A DNA stretch of 64,000 nt from assembly GCA_900472395.1 (NCBI GenBank), contig UCHV01000018.1:124001-188000 (forward strand), written 5' to 3'. This document shows, in pieces, positions 27,727-37,016 of the stretch. A program made the translations under genes and the position numbers. The DNA comes from Hyphomicrobiales bacterium. GTDB taxonomy: Bacteria; Pseudomonadota; Alphaproteobacteria; Rhizobiales; Rhizobiaceae. Every line of letters starts with the position of its first letter. Positions within the stretch are counted from its first letter, which is position 1. The notes beneath the pieces were generated by a model that had not been told where the DNA came from, did not search any database, and saw only the letters and a program-made list of their open reading frames with translations.

Positions 27727-28695
27727 ATGAAATCGATTGCGACGACAGTTCTGTTGATGGCGGCCCTCGCGGGCTGCAGTTCCACTGCCGGGGTCGACCG
27801 TTTTCAGCCCACCCGCGTGGTTTCCGCCACTGAAGCTTTGGTCTTTCCACCGCCCGGCGGGCCGGCCATCGTCGCCGTCGTCGAGAGGCGGTATCGAAAC
27901 GGTATCGAACAGGATATCGCGCTGCGCACGCAGTCTTCCGTTCCCGGCCAGAATTCGATCAAGGTTAAGTTCGTCGGCCCCGGCATGGAAGGCACGAATA
28001 CAGACAAGACGCTGTCTTCGGCTCGCCTGACGGATAGCGCAGTCATTCGTGAAATGCGCACCGCCGTGCCGGGCATCGCCATGGCGCGTACTGCAAGTTA
28101 CCTCCAGAATAATTACGGCGCCTTCAGTTATGCCGTCGGCAGAAGTCGCAGCGGCGATACCTGCGTTTACGGATGGCAGCAAATCCGCTCAAGCACCGAC
28201 GCCCGCAACACGCTCCACAATCTCGGCGTCGTTCAGATGCGATTGCGGCTGTGCGATGCACAGCAGTCGGAACAGTCGCTGCTGGCCACGATGTATGGTT
28301 ACACGATCAACGGTTCCTTCACCGGCTGGCAGTGGAACCCCTATGGCCGACCCGACGGTGCAAACCCGAACCTTGGCCGGCCCGGGCATCCGGTCTATCC
28401 TGCAGCCGCAGCGGTCGATCATTATGCCGCGCCGCTCGGCTACGAACCGGCACCGACTGTGCGTCGCGTCTCAGCGTCTGCACCTGCCCGTGCGCGGGTT
28501 GCACCGGCCCGACAGCCCGCCCGTAGCGTTGCGCCGGCCGCATCGATAATCCCGACCGGACCCATGGTGCCGCTGCCGCCAACCGGGTCGTCGATATCCG
28601 GCAGTGCTCCGGCAAACGGGCGCCCATCTGCCCAGAATCAAAATTCCATGCGGGTGCCGACCCCGGATTGCGTCGGTGGCAGCAACAGCTGCTGA
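27727..28695 (+). CDS. bcsN: Cellulose biosynthesis lipoprotein BcsN
   Basis: BcsN is found at the head of cellulose operons in Rhizobiales; its role is unknown. The 322-residue product has a lipoprotein signal with lipobox LAGC (Cys near residue 16), so it is probably anchored in the outer membrane. A globular part is followed by a Pro/Ala/Arg-rich tail (from about residue 250). It lies 54 bases upstream of bcsA and is on the same strand. Confidence 0.82.
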   Translation: MKSIATTVLLMAALAGCSSTAGVDRFQPTRVVSATEALVFPPPGGPAIVAVVERRYRNGIEQDIALRTQSSVPGQNSIKVKFVGPGMEGTNTDKTLSSARLTDSAVIREMRTAVPGIAMARTASYLQNNYGAFSYAVGRSRSGDTCVYGWQQIRSSTDARNTLHNLGVVQMRLRLCDAQQSEQSLLATMYGYTINGSFTGWQWNPYGRPDGANPNLGRPGHPVYPAAAAVDHYAAPLGYEPAPTVRRVSASAPARARVAPARQPARSVAPAASIIPTGPMVPLPPTGSSISGSAPANGRPSAQNQNSMRVPTPDCVGGSNSC

Positions 28696-28749
28696 TGACG
28701 ACGACGGATCGGATTGAAGTTGCGCAAGAACGGCGCGGGGAGTTCTGAA

Positions 28750-30951
28750 ATGCCCATTCACAAGATCCGCAGTGTCATCGTCTGGATCATTGTCGTTACT
28801 GCCGTCATTGCCCTCATAACGCTGCCGGTCAATCTGCAGACGCAGCTCATCGCCAGCATCTGCGCACTCGCCGTCATGGCGATCATCAAGATCCTGAAGG
28901 GCGAGGGTGCGTGGCGCCTGATCGCACTGGCTTTCGGCACTGCCATCGTGCTGCGTTATGTCTATTGGCGCACGACCAGCACGTTGCCGCCGATCAACCA
29001 GCTTGAAAACTTCATTCCGGGCTTCCTGCTGTACCTTGCCGAAATGTATAACGTGATGATGCTGGGCTTGAGCCTGTTCGTCGTCGCGACGCCTTTGCCA
29101 CCGCGTCCATCGCGTGCGGCAAAGCTTGAAAACTTTCCGCATGTCGATGTTTTCGTGCCCTCTTACAACGAGGATGCCACCCTGCTGGCCAACACGCTGG
29201 CAGCGGCCAGCAGCATGGATTATCCGGCCGATAAACTGCATATCTGGTTGCTGGATGACGGCGGTACTCTGCAGAAGCGCAATTCGCCAAAACTGCTGGA
29301 AGCGCAGGAGGCCATGGCGCGCCACAAGGAGCTCAAGCAGCTCTGCCAGGATCTGGGCGTCCATTACCTGACACGCGACCGCAACGAACATGCCAAGGCC
29401 GGCAATCTCAATAACGGAATGCAGCATTCCAGCGGCGAGCTGATCGCCGTTTTCGATGCTGATCACGCGCCGGCGCGCGATTTTCTAAAGGAGACTGTGG
29501 GCTATTTCGAGGAACAGGAAAAACTCTTCCTCGTGCAGACGCCGCATTTCTTCATCAATCCGGATCCGCTGGAGCGCAACCTTCGCACCTTCGACAAGAT
29601 GCCTAGCGAAAACGAGATGTTTTACGGCATCATCCAGCGTGGCCTCGACAAATGGAATGCCGCCTTCTTTTGCGGTTCCGCCGCCGTTCTCAGCCGCAAG
29701 GCGCTGGAAACCACCAATGGTTTCAGCGGGATCAGTATCACGGAAGACTGCGAGACGGCGCTGGAACTGCACAGCACCGGCTGGCACAGCATTTATGTGG
29801 ACAAACCGCTGATCGCCGGCCTGCAGCCGGCAACATTTGCCAGCTTCATCGGCCAGCGCAGCCGCTGGGCGCAGGGCATGATGCAAATTCTGCGCTTCCG
29901 TTTTCCGCCGCTGAAGCGCGGCCTGACGCTGGCCCAGCGCTTTTGCTACATGTCGTCGACATTGTTCTGGATGTTTCCGTTCCCGCGCACGGTTTTCCTG
30001 TTCGCTCCGCTTTTCTATCTCTTTTTCGATCTGGAAATCTTCACCGCGTCAGGCGGCGAATTTCTGGCCTATACGCTGGCCTACATGTTCGTGAACCTGA
30101 TGATGCAGAACTACCTCTATGGCTCGTTCCGCTGGCCGTGGATTTCCGAACTCTACGAATATGTGCAGACCGTGCATCTCCTGCCCGCTGTCGTTTCGGT
30201 CATGCTCAATCCGAAAAAGCCGACCTTCAAGGTTACCGCCAAGGACGAGTCCATCGCCACCAGCAGGCTGTCTGAAATCAGCCGGCCGTTCTTCGTCATC
30301 TTCGCCGTTCAGGTCATCGCCTTGCTGATCACCATCTACAAGATTTATGCCGAGCCCTATAAGGCCGATGTAACGCTGGTGGTGGGCGGCTGGAACATCA
30401 TCAACCTGCTGATGGCCGGCTGCGCGCTTGGCGTGGTTTCCGAGCGGGGCGAACCTGCGGCTTCGAGGCGTGTGCGTATCAATCGCCGCTGCGAATTCCG
30501 GGTCAACGACGAGTGGTATGCGGCGTCTATCGAAGATGTTTCCGTTCATGGCGCACGGGTCAATGTCTTCAACCGCCGTGCCGCCGGCATGGTCAAGGGC
30601 GCCATGGGCGAAATCCGTTTTCAGCCGCATAGCGGTGGCGACATGGTCACCTTGTCCGTTGTTCTGCGCAATGCGGCGGCGGCGGGTGATATCACCACGG
30701 TCGGGTGCCAGTATGTGCCGAAATCGGCGCAGGATCATCGCATGATTGCAGATCTCATCTTTGCAAATTCCTCGCAATGGTCGCAGTTCCAGGAATCACG
30801 GCGATACAATCCCGGCATCATCCGTGGCACGATCTGGTTCATCGGGCTGGCGCTTTATCAGACCAGCCGCGGCCTCGTTTATTTCTTCCGCAGCGCCCGC
30901 CCGGCGCAGGAAGAAACGGCCACGCCGGATGCGGTGGAGGCAAAGAACTGA
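28750..30951 (+). CDS. bcsA: Cellulose synthase catalytic subunit BcsA
   Basis: Inner-membrane GT2 enzyme that polymerises UDP-glucose into beta-1,4-glucan and exports it. The 733-residue protein has the catalytic pattern LLDDGG, FDADHAP, ITED and QRSRWAQG, N-terminal and central membrane segments, and a C-terminal PilZ domain with RRCEFR and DVSVHG for c-di-GMP binding. The start at 28750 has GGGGAG 7 bases upstream. Its stop overlaps the bcsB start by one base. Confidence 0.95.
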   Translation: MPIHKIRSVIVWIIVVTAVIALITLPVNLQTQLIASICALAVMAIIKILKGEGAWRLIALAFGTAIVLRYVYWRTTSTLPPINQLENFIPGFLLYLAEMYNVMMLGLSLFVVATPLPPRPSRAAKLENFPHVDVFVPSYNEDATLLANTLAAASSMDYPADKLHIWLLDDGGTLQKRNSPKLLEAQEAMARHKELKQLCQDLGVHYLTRDRNEHAKAGNLNNGMQHSSGELIAVFDADHAPARDFLKETVGYFEEQEKLFLVQTPHFFINPDPLERNLRTFDKMPSENEMFYGIIQRGLDKWNAAFFCGSAAVLSRKALETTNGFSGISITEDCETALELHSTGWHSIYVDKPLIAGLQPATFASFIGQRSRWAQGMMQILRFRFPPLKRGLTLAQRFCYMSSTLFWMFPFPRTVFLFAPLFYLFFDLEIFTASGGEFLAYTLAYMFVNLMMQNYLYGSFRWPWISELYEYVQTVHLLPAVVSVMLNPKKPTFKVTAKDESIATSRLSEISRPFFVIFAVQVIALLITIYKIYAEPYKADVTLVVGGWNIINLLMAGCALGVVSERGEPAASRRVRINRRCEFRVNDEWYAASIEDVSVHGARVNVFNRRAAGMVKGAMGEIRFQPHSGGDMVTLSVVLRNAAAAGDITTVGCQYVPKSAQDHRMIADLIFANSSQWSQFQESRRYNPGIIRGTIWFIGLALYQTSRGLVYFFRSARPAQEETATPDAVEAKN

Positions 30952-33452
30952 TGCGCAAGACCTGCTTCGCCGCCACGCTGGCCATGCTCACAGCCACCTG
31001 CGCTTTTGCGCAGTCGCCGGGTTTCGACATGTCAGGCGAGCGTCCTGCCGGGAGTAGGGCGTCTCCGTATTCGACGCCCTCCAACGCAGCACCGGCGGTC
31101 CGCCCTCAACCGCAGCAGAACAGCCCGATCCCTGTGCAGCCAGCACCAAATGTGCCGGCCATGCCCCAGCAGGCCCCGGCGCCCGCGCCACAAATGCCGG
31201 CTCAAGCGGCACCCACGAATGCGCAACCGGCCCCGACAGAGCCCGGCCAGCCCGGAAGGCAGGTGCCGCCAAGCCGCGTTGCTTCTTCCAGCCAGTCGGA
31301 TGGGCAGGGGTTCAAGCGTTACATCATCCCCGCCTCCTCGATGACGCTGGAAGGTGAGCATGACAAACATTCCTGGTCGGTCTATGTCACGCCCGAACAG
31401 GCCGGCAGCCCCGCGCGTTTCAATCTCGGTTACCAGAATGCCGTTGTGGTCGCGCCGGAATCGTCGCAGCTCTCCATTCTCGTCAATAACCGCGTGATCG
31501 GGCAGCAACCCGTCACGGCATCGGAAAATCCGTCGCTGGTATCGTTTGCAGTGCCGCCCGGGCTTTTGCAGCAGGGCGTCAATGTCGTCACGTTGCGCGC
31601 CGATCAGCGGCACCGCACCGATTGCTCGATTGCTTCCACATACGAACTCTGGTCGAATATCGATCCGGCCAACACCTATCTGAATTTTAACAGTCCGCTG
31701 GCCACACGCCTGTCCAGTACGGATGCCATACGCGCCATCGGCGTGGATGAAACGGGCGCCACGACCTTCAACATGGTGGTTCCGTCGCTCGATCAGCCAG
31801 GCACCTTGAAGCCGATCCTGCGGCTGACACAGGGCCTGTCCATTCTCAGCGGCATGCCCAGCCAGAAATTCGATTTCCAGACCGACCGCATTGCCGCTTC
31901 CGCCTCAGGTAAGCTTACGGTCTTGGTTGGTACGGCCGCGGAACTGCAGCCGATCTTTCCCGATTTGCCGCCATCCGCTGTCAGCGCGCCAGTTGCCACC
32001 TTCGTTGATGACCGCCGTACCGGCCAGCCGGTTTTTGTCGTCAGCGGTCCAAGTTGGCAGGCGATCACTACGGCGATCGATTCCGTGGTCTCGCCGGTCG
32101 ATCGTCCGCTCAGCGTTCTGCGCAGCGTGCTCGCGACCCAGCGTTGGTCCGCGCCGGATGCGCCCATGCTGTTTTCCAACGCCAATCTGAGTTTTTCGAA
32201 GCTTGGAATGGAGACCCTGGAATTTTCCGGCCGCCGCCTTCGTGCCGGTTTCAAGATCGGCGTTCCTGCTGATTTTTATGCGCAGGGTTATGGCGAGGCG
32301 ACGATCCTGCTCGATGCTGCCTATTCGCAATCCGTGCTGCCGGGCAGCCAGATCAATATCTACGTCAACGGCAATATCGCTTCCACCGTCCCCATTACCA
32401 CGGCGGGCGGCGGTATTTTGCGGCATCTGCCGATCCGTGTGACGATGCGGCATTTCAAGGCGGGCGCCAATACGGTCGAGCTGGAAACCGTCATTCGGAC
32501 AAAAGAGGACGAGACCTGCGCACCCGGCGCTTCCGCCACCACAACGCCGCGTTTCGCCATTTTCGATACCTCGGAATTCCATATGCCGGATTTCGCCCGT
32601 ATCGGTCAGCGGCCCGATCTTTCCGGCCTTGGCGGGACCGGTTACCCCTATAGCCGCGATGACGATGCGACACCATTGTTTATGGACCGCGTGGACCGCG
32701 ACACGCTTTCCGCCGCGGCAACGCTTCTGTCGCGGATCGCGCTCGCCGGCGGTCGGCCGGTTCCGATCGATCCCGTCGCATCTGCCAATGCGGTGGGAGA
32801 TCGCGACGCGATCTTCATCGGTTCGATCACGCAGATGCCGGTCACCGTCTTGTCCCAGGCAAATGTTTCCACGATAAGCCAGTCATCCTGGCGTCCGACG
32901 GTCGGTGCCACGACCGAAAACGTCGATACCGGCGAAGTTTTCGACCAATGGCGCGATCGCGTCAGCGGCGCCAACTGGAATGGCCAGATTTCAGCCTTCC
33001 AGGAATGGATGCAGCGCAATTTCGATATTTCGTTGAAATCCTTCCGGCTGCTGCCGGGCAGCGTCCAGCCTTTCGCGCCATCCAACGCTGCAACCTTCAT
33101 GCTCGCTCAAGGTGTCAGCCCTGAGGGTAACGGCACCTGGACGGTGATGACGTCACCGTCGTCGAGCGATCTTGCCGAGGGCGCGCGCGTCATGTCCTCG
33201 CAGGAATTCTGGCCGCAGATCACCGGTCGCATCACTACCTACTCGTCGCGGACGGGCAGGGTGGACAATGTTGCGGTCGAGGGTTTTTCTTTCATTGCGC
33301 CTATCGATAATTCCATCTGGAACTATCGCCTGATCGCCGCCAACTGGCTGTCGACCAATGTCCTGTATTTTGCGGGCTTGTTTGCTGCCATGACATTTCT
33401 GATCGGCGTCACAACCGCAGCCCTGCTTTCCAATATGGGGAGGCGGAAATGA
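30951..33452 (+). CDS. bcsB: Periplasmic cellulose synthase regulatory subunit BcsB
   Basis: BcsB guides the glucan through the periplasm and is required for BcsA activity. The 833-residue product has a signal peptide (residues 1-21), a Pro/Gln/Ala-rich linker (about 35-105), a large periplasmic region with two carbohydrate-binding-like halves, and a C-terminal membrane anchor (about residues 803-827). The stop overlaps the bcsZ start, showing tight coupling. Confidence 0.93.
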   Translation: MRKTCFAATLAMLTATCAFAQSPGFDMSGERPAGSRASPYSTPSNAAPAVRPQPQQNSPIPVQPAPNVPAMPQQAPAPAPQMPAQAAPTNAQPAPTEPGQPGRQVPPSRVASSSQSDGQGFKRYIIPASSMTLEGEHDKHSWSVYVTPEQAGSPARFNLGYQNAVVVAPESSQLSILVNNRVIGQQPVTASENPSLVSFAVPPGLLQQGVNVVTLRADQRHRTDCSIASTYELWSNIDPANTYLNFNSPLATRLSSTDAIRAIGVDETGATTFNMVVPSLDQPGTLKPILRLTQGLSILSGMPSQKFDFQTDRIAASASGKLTVLVGTAAELQPIFPDLPPSAVSAPVATFVDDRRTGQPVFVVSGPSWQAITTAIDSVVSPVDRPLSVLRSVLATQRWSAPDAPMLFSNANLSFSKLGMETLEFSGRRLRAGFKIGVPADFYAQGYGEATILLDAAYSQSVLPGSQINIYVNGNIASTVPITTAGGGILRHLPIRVTMRHFKAGANTVELETVIRTKEDETCAPGASATTTPRFAIFDTSEFHMPDFARIGQRPDLSGLGGTGYPYSRDDDATPLFMDRVDRDTLSAAATLLSRIALAGGRPVPIDPVASANAVGDRDAIFIGSITQMPVTVLSQANVSTISQSSWRPTVGATTENVDTGEVFDQWRDRVSGANWNGQISAFQEWMQRNFDISLKSFRLLPGSVQPFAPSNAATFMLAQGVSPEGNGTWTVMTSPSSSDLAEGARVMSSQEFWPQITGRITTYSSRTGRVDNVAVEGFSFIAPIDNSIWNYRLIAANWLSTNVLYFAGLFAAMTFLIGVTTAALLSNMGRRK

Positions 33453-34513
33453 TGTTTTCGCGCCCGCTTTTCGCCTGTGCCGCCGTTCTTCTGGCCACCG
33501 CCATGTTGTTGGGTGGAGGCCTGGTGAACACGGCGCGGGCCGCGGGCGTAGCTGCGGCGGATTGGGAAAGCTACAAGCAGAAGTTCCTCGATGGCAGCGG
33601 CCGCATCATCGATAACGGCAATGACAATATCAGCCATAGCGAGGGTCAGGGTTATGGCCTGATCCTTGCCTATCTTGCCAATAACCCTGCTGATTTCGAA
33701 CAGATCTGGTCCTTCACCCGCACCGAATTGCTGTTGCGCGACGATGGTCTGGCCGTGTGGAAATGGGATCCGAACGCAAAGCCGCATGTGATCGACACCA
33801 ACAATGCGTCGGACGGTGACCTCCTGATTGCCTACGGCCTCGCGCTTGGTGGTGCCGCATGGAGCCGCACAGATTATACAGCTGCAGCCAAAGGCATCGC
33901 GCGCACATTGCTGAAAAGCGCCATCGTGGAAAACGGCGGCCGCACCTTGCTTCTGCCGGGGCTGGAGGGATTTGGCAAAGATGATCGGGAAGATGGTCCG
34001 ATCATCAATCCGTCCTACTGGGTTTACGAAGCCCTGCCGATCATGAACATGCTTGCGCCTTCCGATCGCTGGCAGAAACTCGCCGATGACGGCAAGTTTC
34101 TGTTGCGCGCCATGCGGTTCGGTCCGCGTCGCTTGCCGGCGGATTGGGTGAGCCTTGCTTCACAAGCGAAACCGGCCAAGGGGTTTCCTGCGGAATATGG
34201 CTACAATGCAGTCCGCATTCCGCTCTATCTTGCCCGCGCCGGCGTGGCCGATCGCATGCTTCTTACATGGCTTGCCGAGGCGACTACCGTCTCCCCCGCT
34301 GCCACCGGAACATTCGATGTCGCCACCGGACAGGTCAAGGACACGCTGACCGATCCGGGTTATCGTTTGATTAACCATATGGTGGCCTGTGTGGTAGACG
34401 GTACGAAACTGCCGGACGATGTTCGTCGATTCGAGCCTGTCCTTTATTATCCGTCCACGCTCCAGCTGTTGAGCATGGCTTTCATCGCAGAGAAGCACCC
34501 GGAATGCCTATGA
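33449..34513 (+). CDS. bcsZ: Cellulose-operon endoglucanase, glycoside hydrolase family 8 (BcsZ/CelC)
   Basis: Periplasmic beta-1,4-glucanase that trims nascent cellulose and is needed for normal cellulose output in Agrobacterium. The 354-residue protein has a signal peptide (residues 1-32). The GH8 general acid lies in HSEGQGYGL and the ASDGDLLIAYGL motif contains the second acidic residue. The start overlaps bcsB by ATGA and the end overlaps the next gene in the same way. Confidence 0.93.
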   Translation: MMFSRPLFACAAVLLATAMLLGGGLVNTARAAGVAAADWESYKQKFLDGSGRIIDNGNDNISHSEGQGYGLILAYLANNPADFEQIWSFTRTELLLRDDGLAVWKWDPNAKPHVIDTNNASDGDLLIAYGLALGGAAWSRTDYTAAAKGIARTLLKSAIVENGGRTLLLPGLEGFGKDDREDGPIINPSYWVYEALPIMNMLAPSDRWQKLADDGKFLLRAMRFGPRRLPADWVSLASQAKPAKGFPAEYGYNAVRIPLYLARAGVADRMLLTWLAEATTVSPAATGTFDVATGQVKDTLTDPGYRLINHMVACVVDGTKLPDDVRRFEPVLYYPSTLQLLSMAFIAEKHPECL

Positions 34514-36870
34514 GAAAGGTTCTTGCAACAGCAGTGGCAGTGATCGCGGTGGCGGCAGCCGTCTACGGTCTGAACGACCCCTATGCTGTGCGGGACCATG
34601 TGTTCCCCTCCGGTGGTGCGGCAGAGCAGGCTGCTCCAAAGTTAATGGTCATGGGGCGCGTACGCGGGCCTGATGGCTTGCCGGTCGCCCAGCCGAGTGT
34701 CGATTTGCAATTTGAGCACACAAGCTCGACCGGCGCGCCGCCGATGCAGCTTAGCCAGGCCGATGCCGCTCCGGCCACATCCGCACCCGTGCAGGCGCAA
34801 TCGTCTCAGCCGGTGTCCGGGACACCACAAAATACGCCACCGCAGGTCGATGAAAGTGCTCTCAGGTATTTTGCGGCCCGTAATGATCAGGCCCGCCTGC
34901 AGGCGGAAATTTCGCGCCTTCGTGCGCTTTATCCGGACTGGACGCCACCGACCGATCCGCTGGCCGTGCCGCAGAACGGTGATCCGCAGCTTGAAAATCT
35001 TTGGCGTCTTTATGCGGATGGCCGGTTTGCGGAGCTGCGCAAGGCGATCGCCGATCGCCGCGCTGCCGAAGCTTCCTGGCAGCCGCCTTCCGACCTGATC
35101 GAGCGTCTGGAAGTTGCCGAGGCGCGTGCCCGTCTCGTTAATGCTTCGGATCTCAAGCAATACCAGACGGTGGTCGAAATCGGCTCCCAAACACCGGCAC
35201 TGCTCACCTGCAGCGAGGTCGATATTCTCTGGCGAATCGCGGAAGCCTTTGCGGAAACCGATCGAGATGTTCGCGCCAAGGACGCCTATAATTACGTCCT
35301 GAAAAACTGCACCGATCCGCAGGAACGGTTGGCCACGGTGCAGAAGGCGTCGGCGGTTCTCGATTATGCCGCCATGCAGGATCTGCTGTCGTCGGAGCAT
35401 CGCAACGAGGATGGCTCGGGCGAATTCGACGGAATCCGCGATGATCTTTCCCGCCGGTTTGTCGCGGAGGCAAACGAAGATCCGAAAATGCGGATCACCG
35501 ATGCTTATGTGTCGCGGGTCGAAAAGCTGGCCGAGGATGGTTCACTTGCCTCCGACGCACTGCTTGTCGGCTGGTACCGCCTCCGCCGCGAGGATACCGG
35601 AGCTGCGGAAAAATGGTTTCGCATGGCGCGTGAACGTGAAGATTCGGCTTCCGCCTCACAGGGGCTGGCTCTCTGCCTGATTGCGAAAAAGTCGCCTCAG
35701 GAAGCCGAAGACGTGATGTATCGCTGGCGGGATGATTCCGACGACGCCAAGAACACGTATATGGCAGCGACAGCCAACCTTCTCGCCATCCTGCCGCCTC
35801 CGGTTCTGGCCGAGCCGGTTCTGCAGCGTATCGCCGCTGAAGTGATCAAAGCCAAGGATGAAGCGTCCGCTCAGCAATTCGGATGGTACGCCCGCAATTT
35901 CAACCAACCCCAGACGGCGGCCCGCTGGTTCGAAACCGCGCTGTCCTGGAAGCCGGATGACGAACCCTCCGCCTATGGGCTTGTCCTGTCCCGCAACCAG
36001 CTCAATGATCAGGCTGGTGTCGCCGCCGTGCAGCGTCAGTGGCAGGGTCGCTCTGTCCGTATCGCCAACCTCGGTGAGACGACACAGGAAACGCTCAGTG
36101 CGCAACAGTTTGCCCAGCAGGGCGGACAGCCGCCGATGCAGCAGTATCCGGTGCAGCAACAAAGCTACCCGGTGCAGCAATATGCCGGTCAGCCGGTGAA
36201 CAATATCCAGCCAATGCAGCAGCAGCCTGTTGCCGCACGGCCGGTGCCTGTCCTGCCGCTCAATGCCCCGGCGCCGATCGCGCAGACCTACGCCGCACCG
36301 GTGAGGACAGCCGCCAATGTCGTCAACACATCGTCGCGTGGTGCAAGGCCGCAGCGCGGCTGCTCGACCACGGTCGATCCCGATGGCCTCGCGCCGGGTG
36401 CCGCACTCAGCCGCGGTTGGTGCCTGATGGAACTCAACCGCCCGATAGAGGCTGCCGATGCCTTCGGTGCTGCCTTGAAGCGTGGTACGGGTCAGGTGCG
36501 AGAGGATGCGGCCTATGGGCAGTCGCTCGCCTATCTGCGCGTCGGCCTGACCGATAATGCAGCCGTCTCGGCCACGCAGGCACCGCTTGCCCGCAAGCGC
36601 GCATCGGAGCTTCAGGTGGCAATCCTGTCGAACCGCGCCACTGCCGCCTTCGATGCCGGACGTTATCGCGATGCGTTGCTGTTTCTCGACCAGCGAGCCC
36701 AGCTTGAGACCGAACGCGTCGATCTCATGGTCATGCGCGGTTACGCCTATCTCAACATGAAACGCTATGGCGATGCCATGCAGATTTTCGAGGCGGCGGC
36801 ACAGACAGGCAATCGCGAAGCTCTGCGCGGGCTTGCCGATACCCGGGCCGCCCGCAACAACGATTACTGA
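34510..36870 (+). CDS. Large TPR protein of the cellulose operon (BcsC/BcsK-like position)
   Basis: The 786-residue protein has an N-terminal signal or anchor (residues 2-20), a long helical region with TPR-like repeats, a Gln/Pro-rich segment at about residues 536-580, and further TPR-like units to the end. I see no clear C-terminal beta-barrel such as in BcsC, so it may be the periplasmic TPR partner (BcsK-like) found in this operon type. The ATG at 34510 overlaps the bcsZ stop. It ends the operon. Confidence 0.75.
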   Translation: MRKVLATAVAVIAVAAAVYGLNDPYAVRDHVFPSGGAAEQAAPKLMVMGRVRGPDGLPVAQPSVDLQFEHTSSTGAPPMQLSQADAAPATSAPVQAQSSQPVSGTPQNTPPQVDESALRYFAARNDQARLQAEISRLRALYPDWTPPTDPLAVPQNGDPQLENLWRLYADGRFAELRKAIADRRAAEASWQPPSDLIERLEVAEARARLVNASDLKQYQTVVEIGSQTPALLTCSEVDILWRIAEAFAETDRDVRAKDAYNYVLKNCTDPQERLATVQKASAVLDYAAMQDLLSSEHRNEDGSGEFDGIRDDLSRRFVAEANEDPKMRITDAYVSRVEKLAEDGSLASDALLVGWYRLRREDTGAAEKWFRMAREREDSASASQGLALCLIAKKSPQEAEDVMYRWRDDSDDAKNTYMAATANLLAILPPPVLAEPVLQRIAAEVIKAKDEASAQQFGWYARNFNQPQTAARWFETALSWKPDDEPSAYGLVLSRNQLNDQAGVAAVQRQWQGRSVRIANLGETTQETLSAQQFAQQGGQPPMQQYPVQQQSYPVQQYAGQPVNNIQPMQQQPVAARPVPVLPLNAPAPIAQTYAAPVRTAANVVNTSSRGARPQRGCSTTVDPDGLAPGAALSRGWCLMELNRPIEAADAFGAALKRGTGQVREDAAYGQSLAYLRVGLTDNAAVSATQAPLARKRASELQVAILSNRATAAFDAGRYRDALLFLDQRAQLETERVDLMVMRGYAYLNMKRYGDAMQIFEAAAQTGNREALRGLADTRAARNNDY

Positions 36871-37016
36871 GTGATCGCTCTCTGGGCGTAGTCGTGCCGA
36901 TTGCGTGCATTCCCGCTCTGGTTTTGTCTTTTGACGCTTCCTATCTTGCTGGTAATTCATCCCGGCTCGGCCACGCATGTGGACGGGTCGTTGCCTTTTT
37001 GAGACCGAGAGGAACC

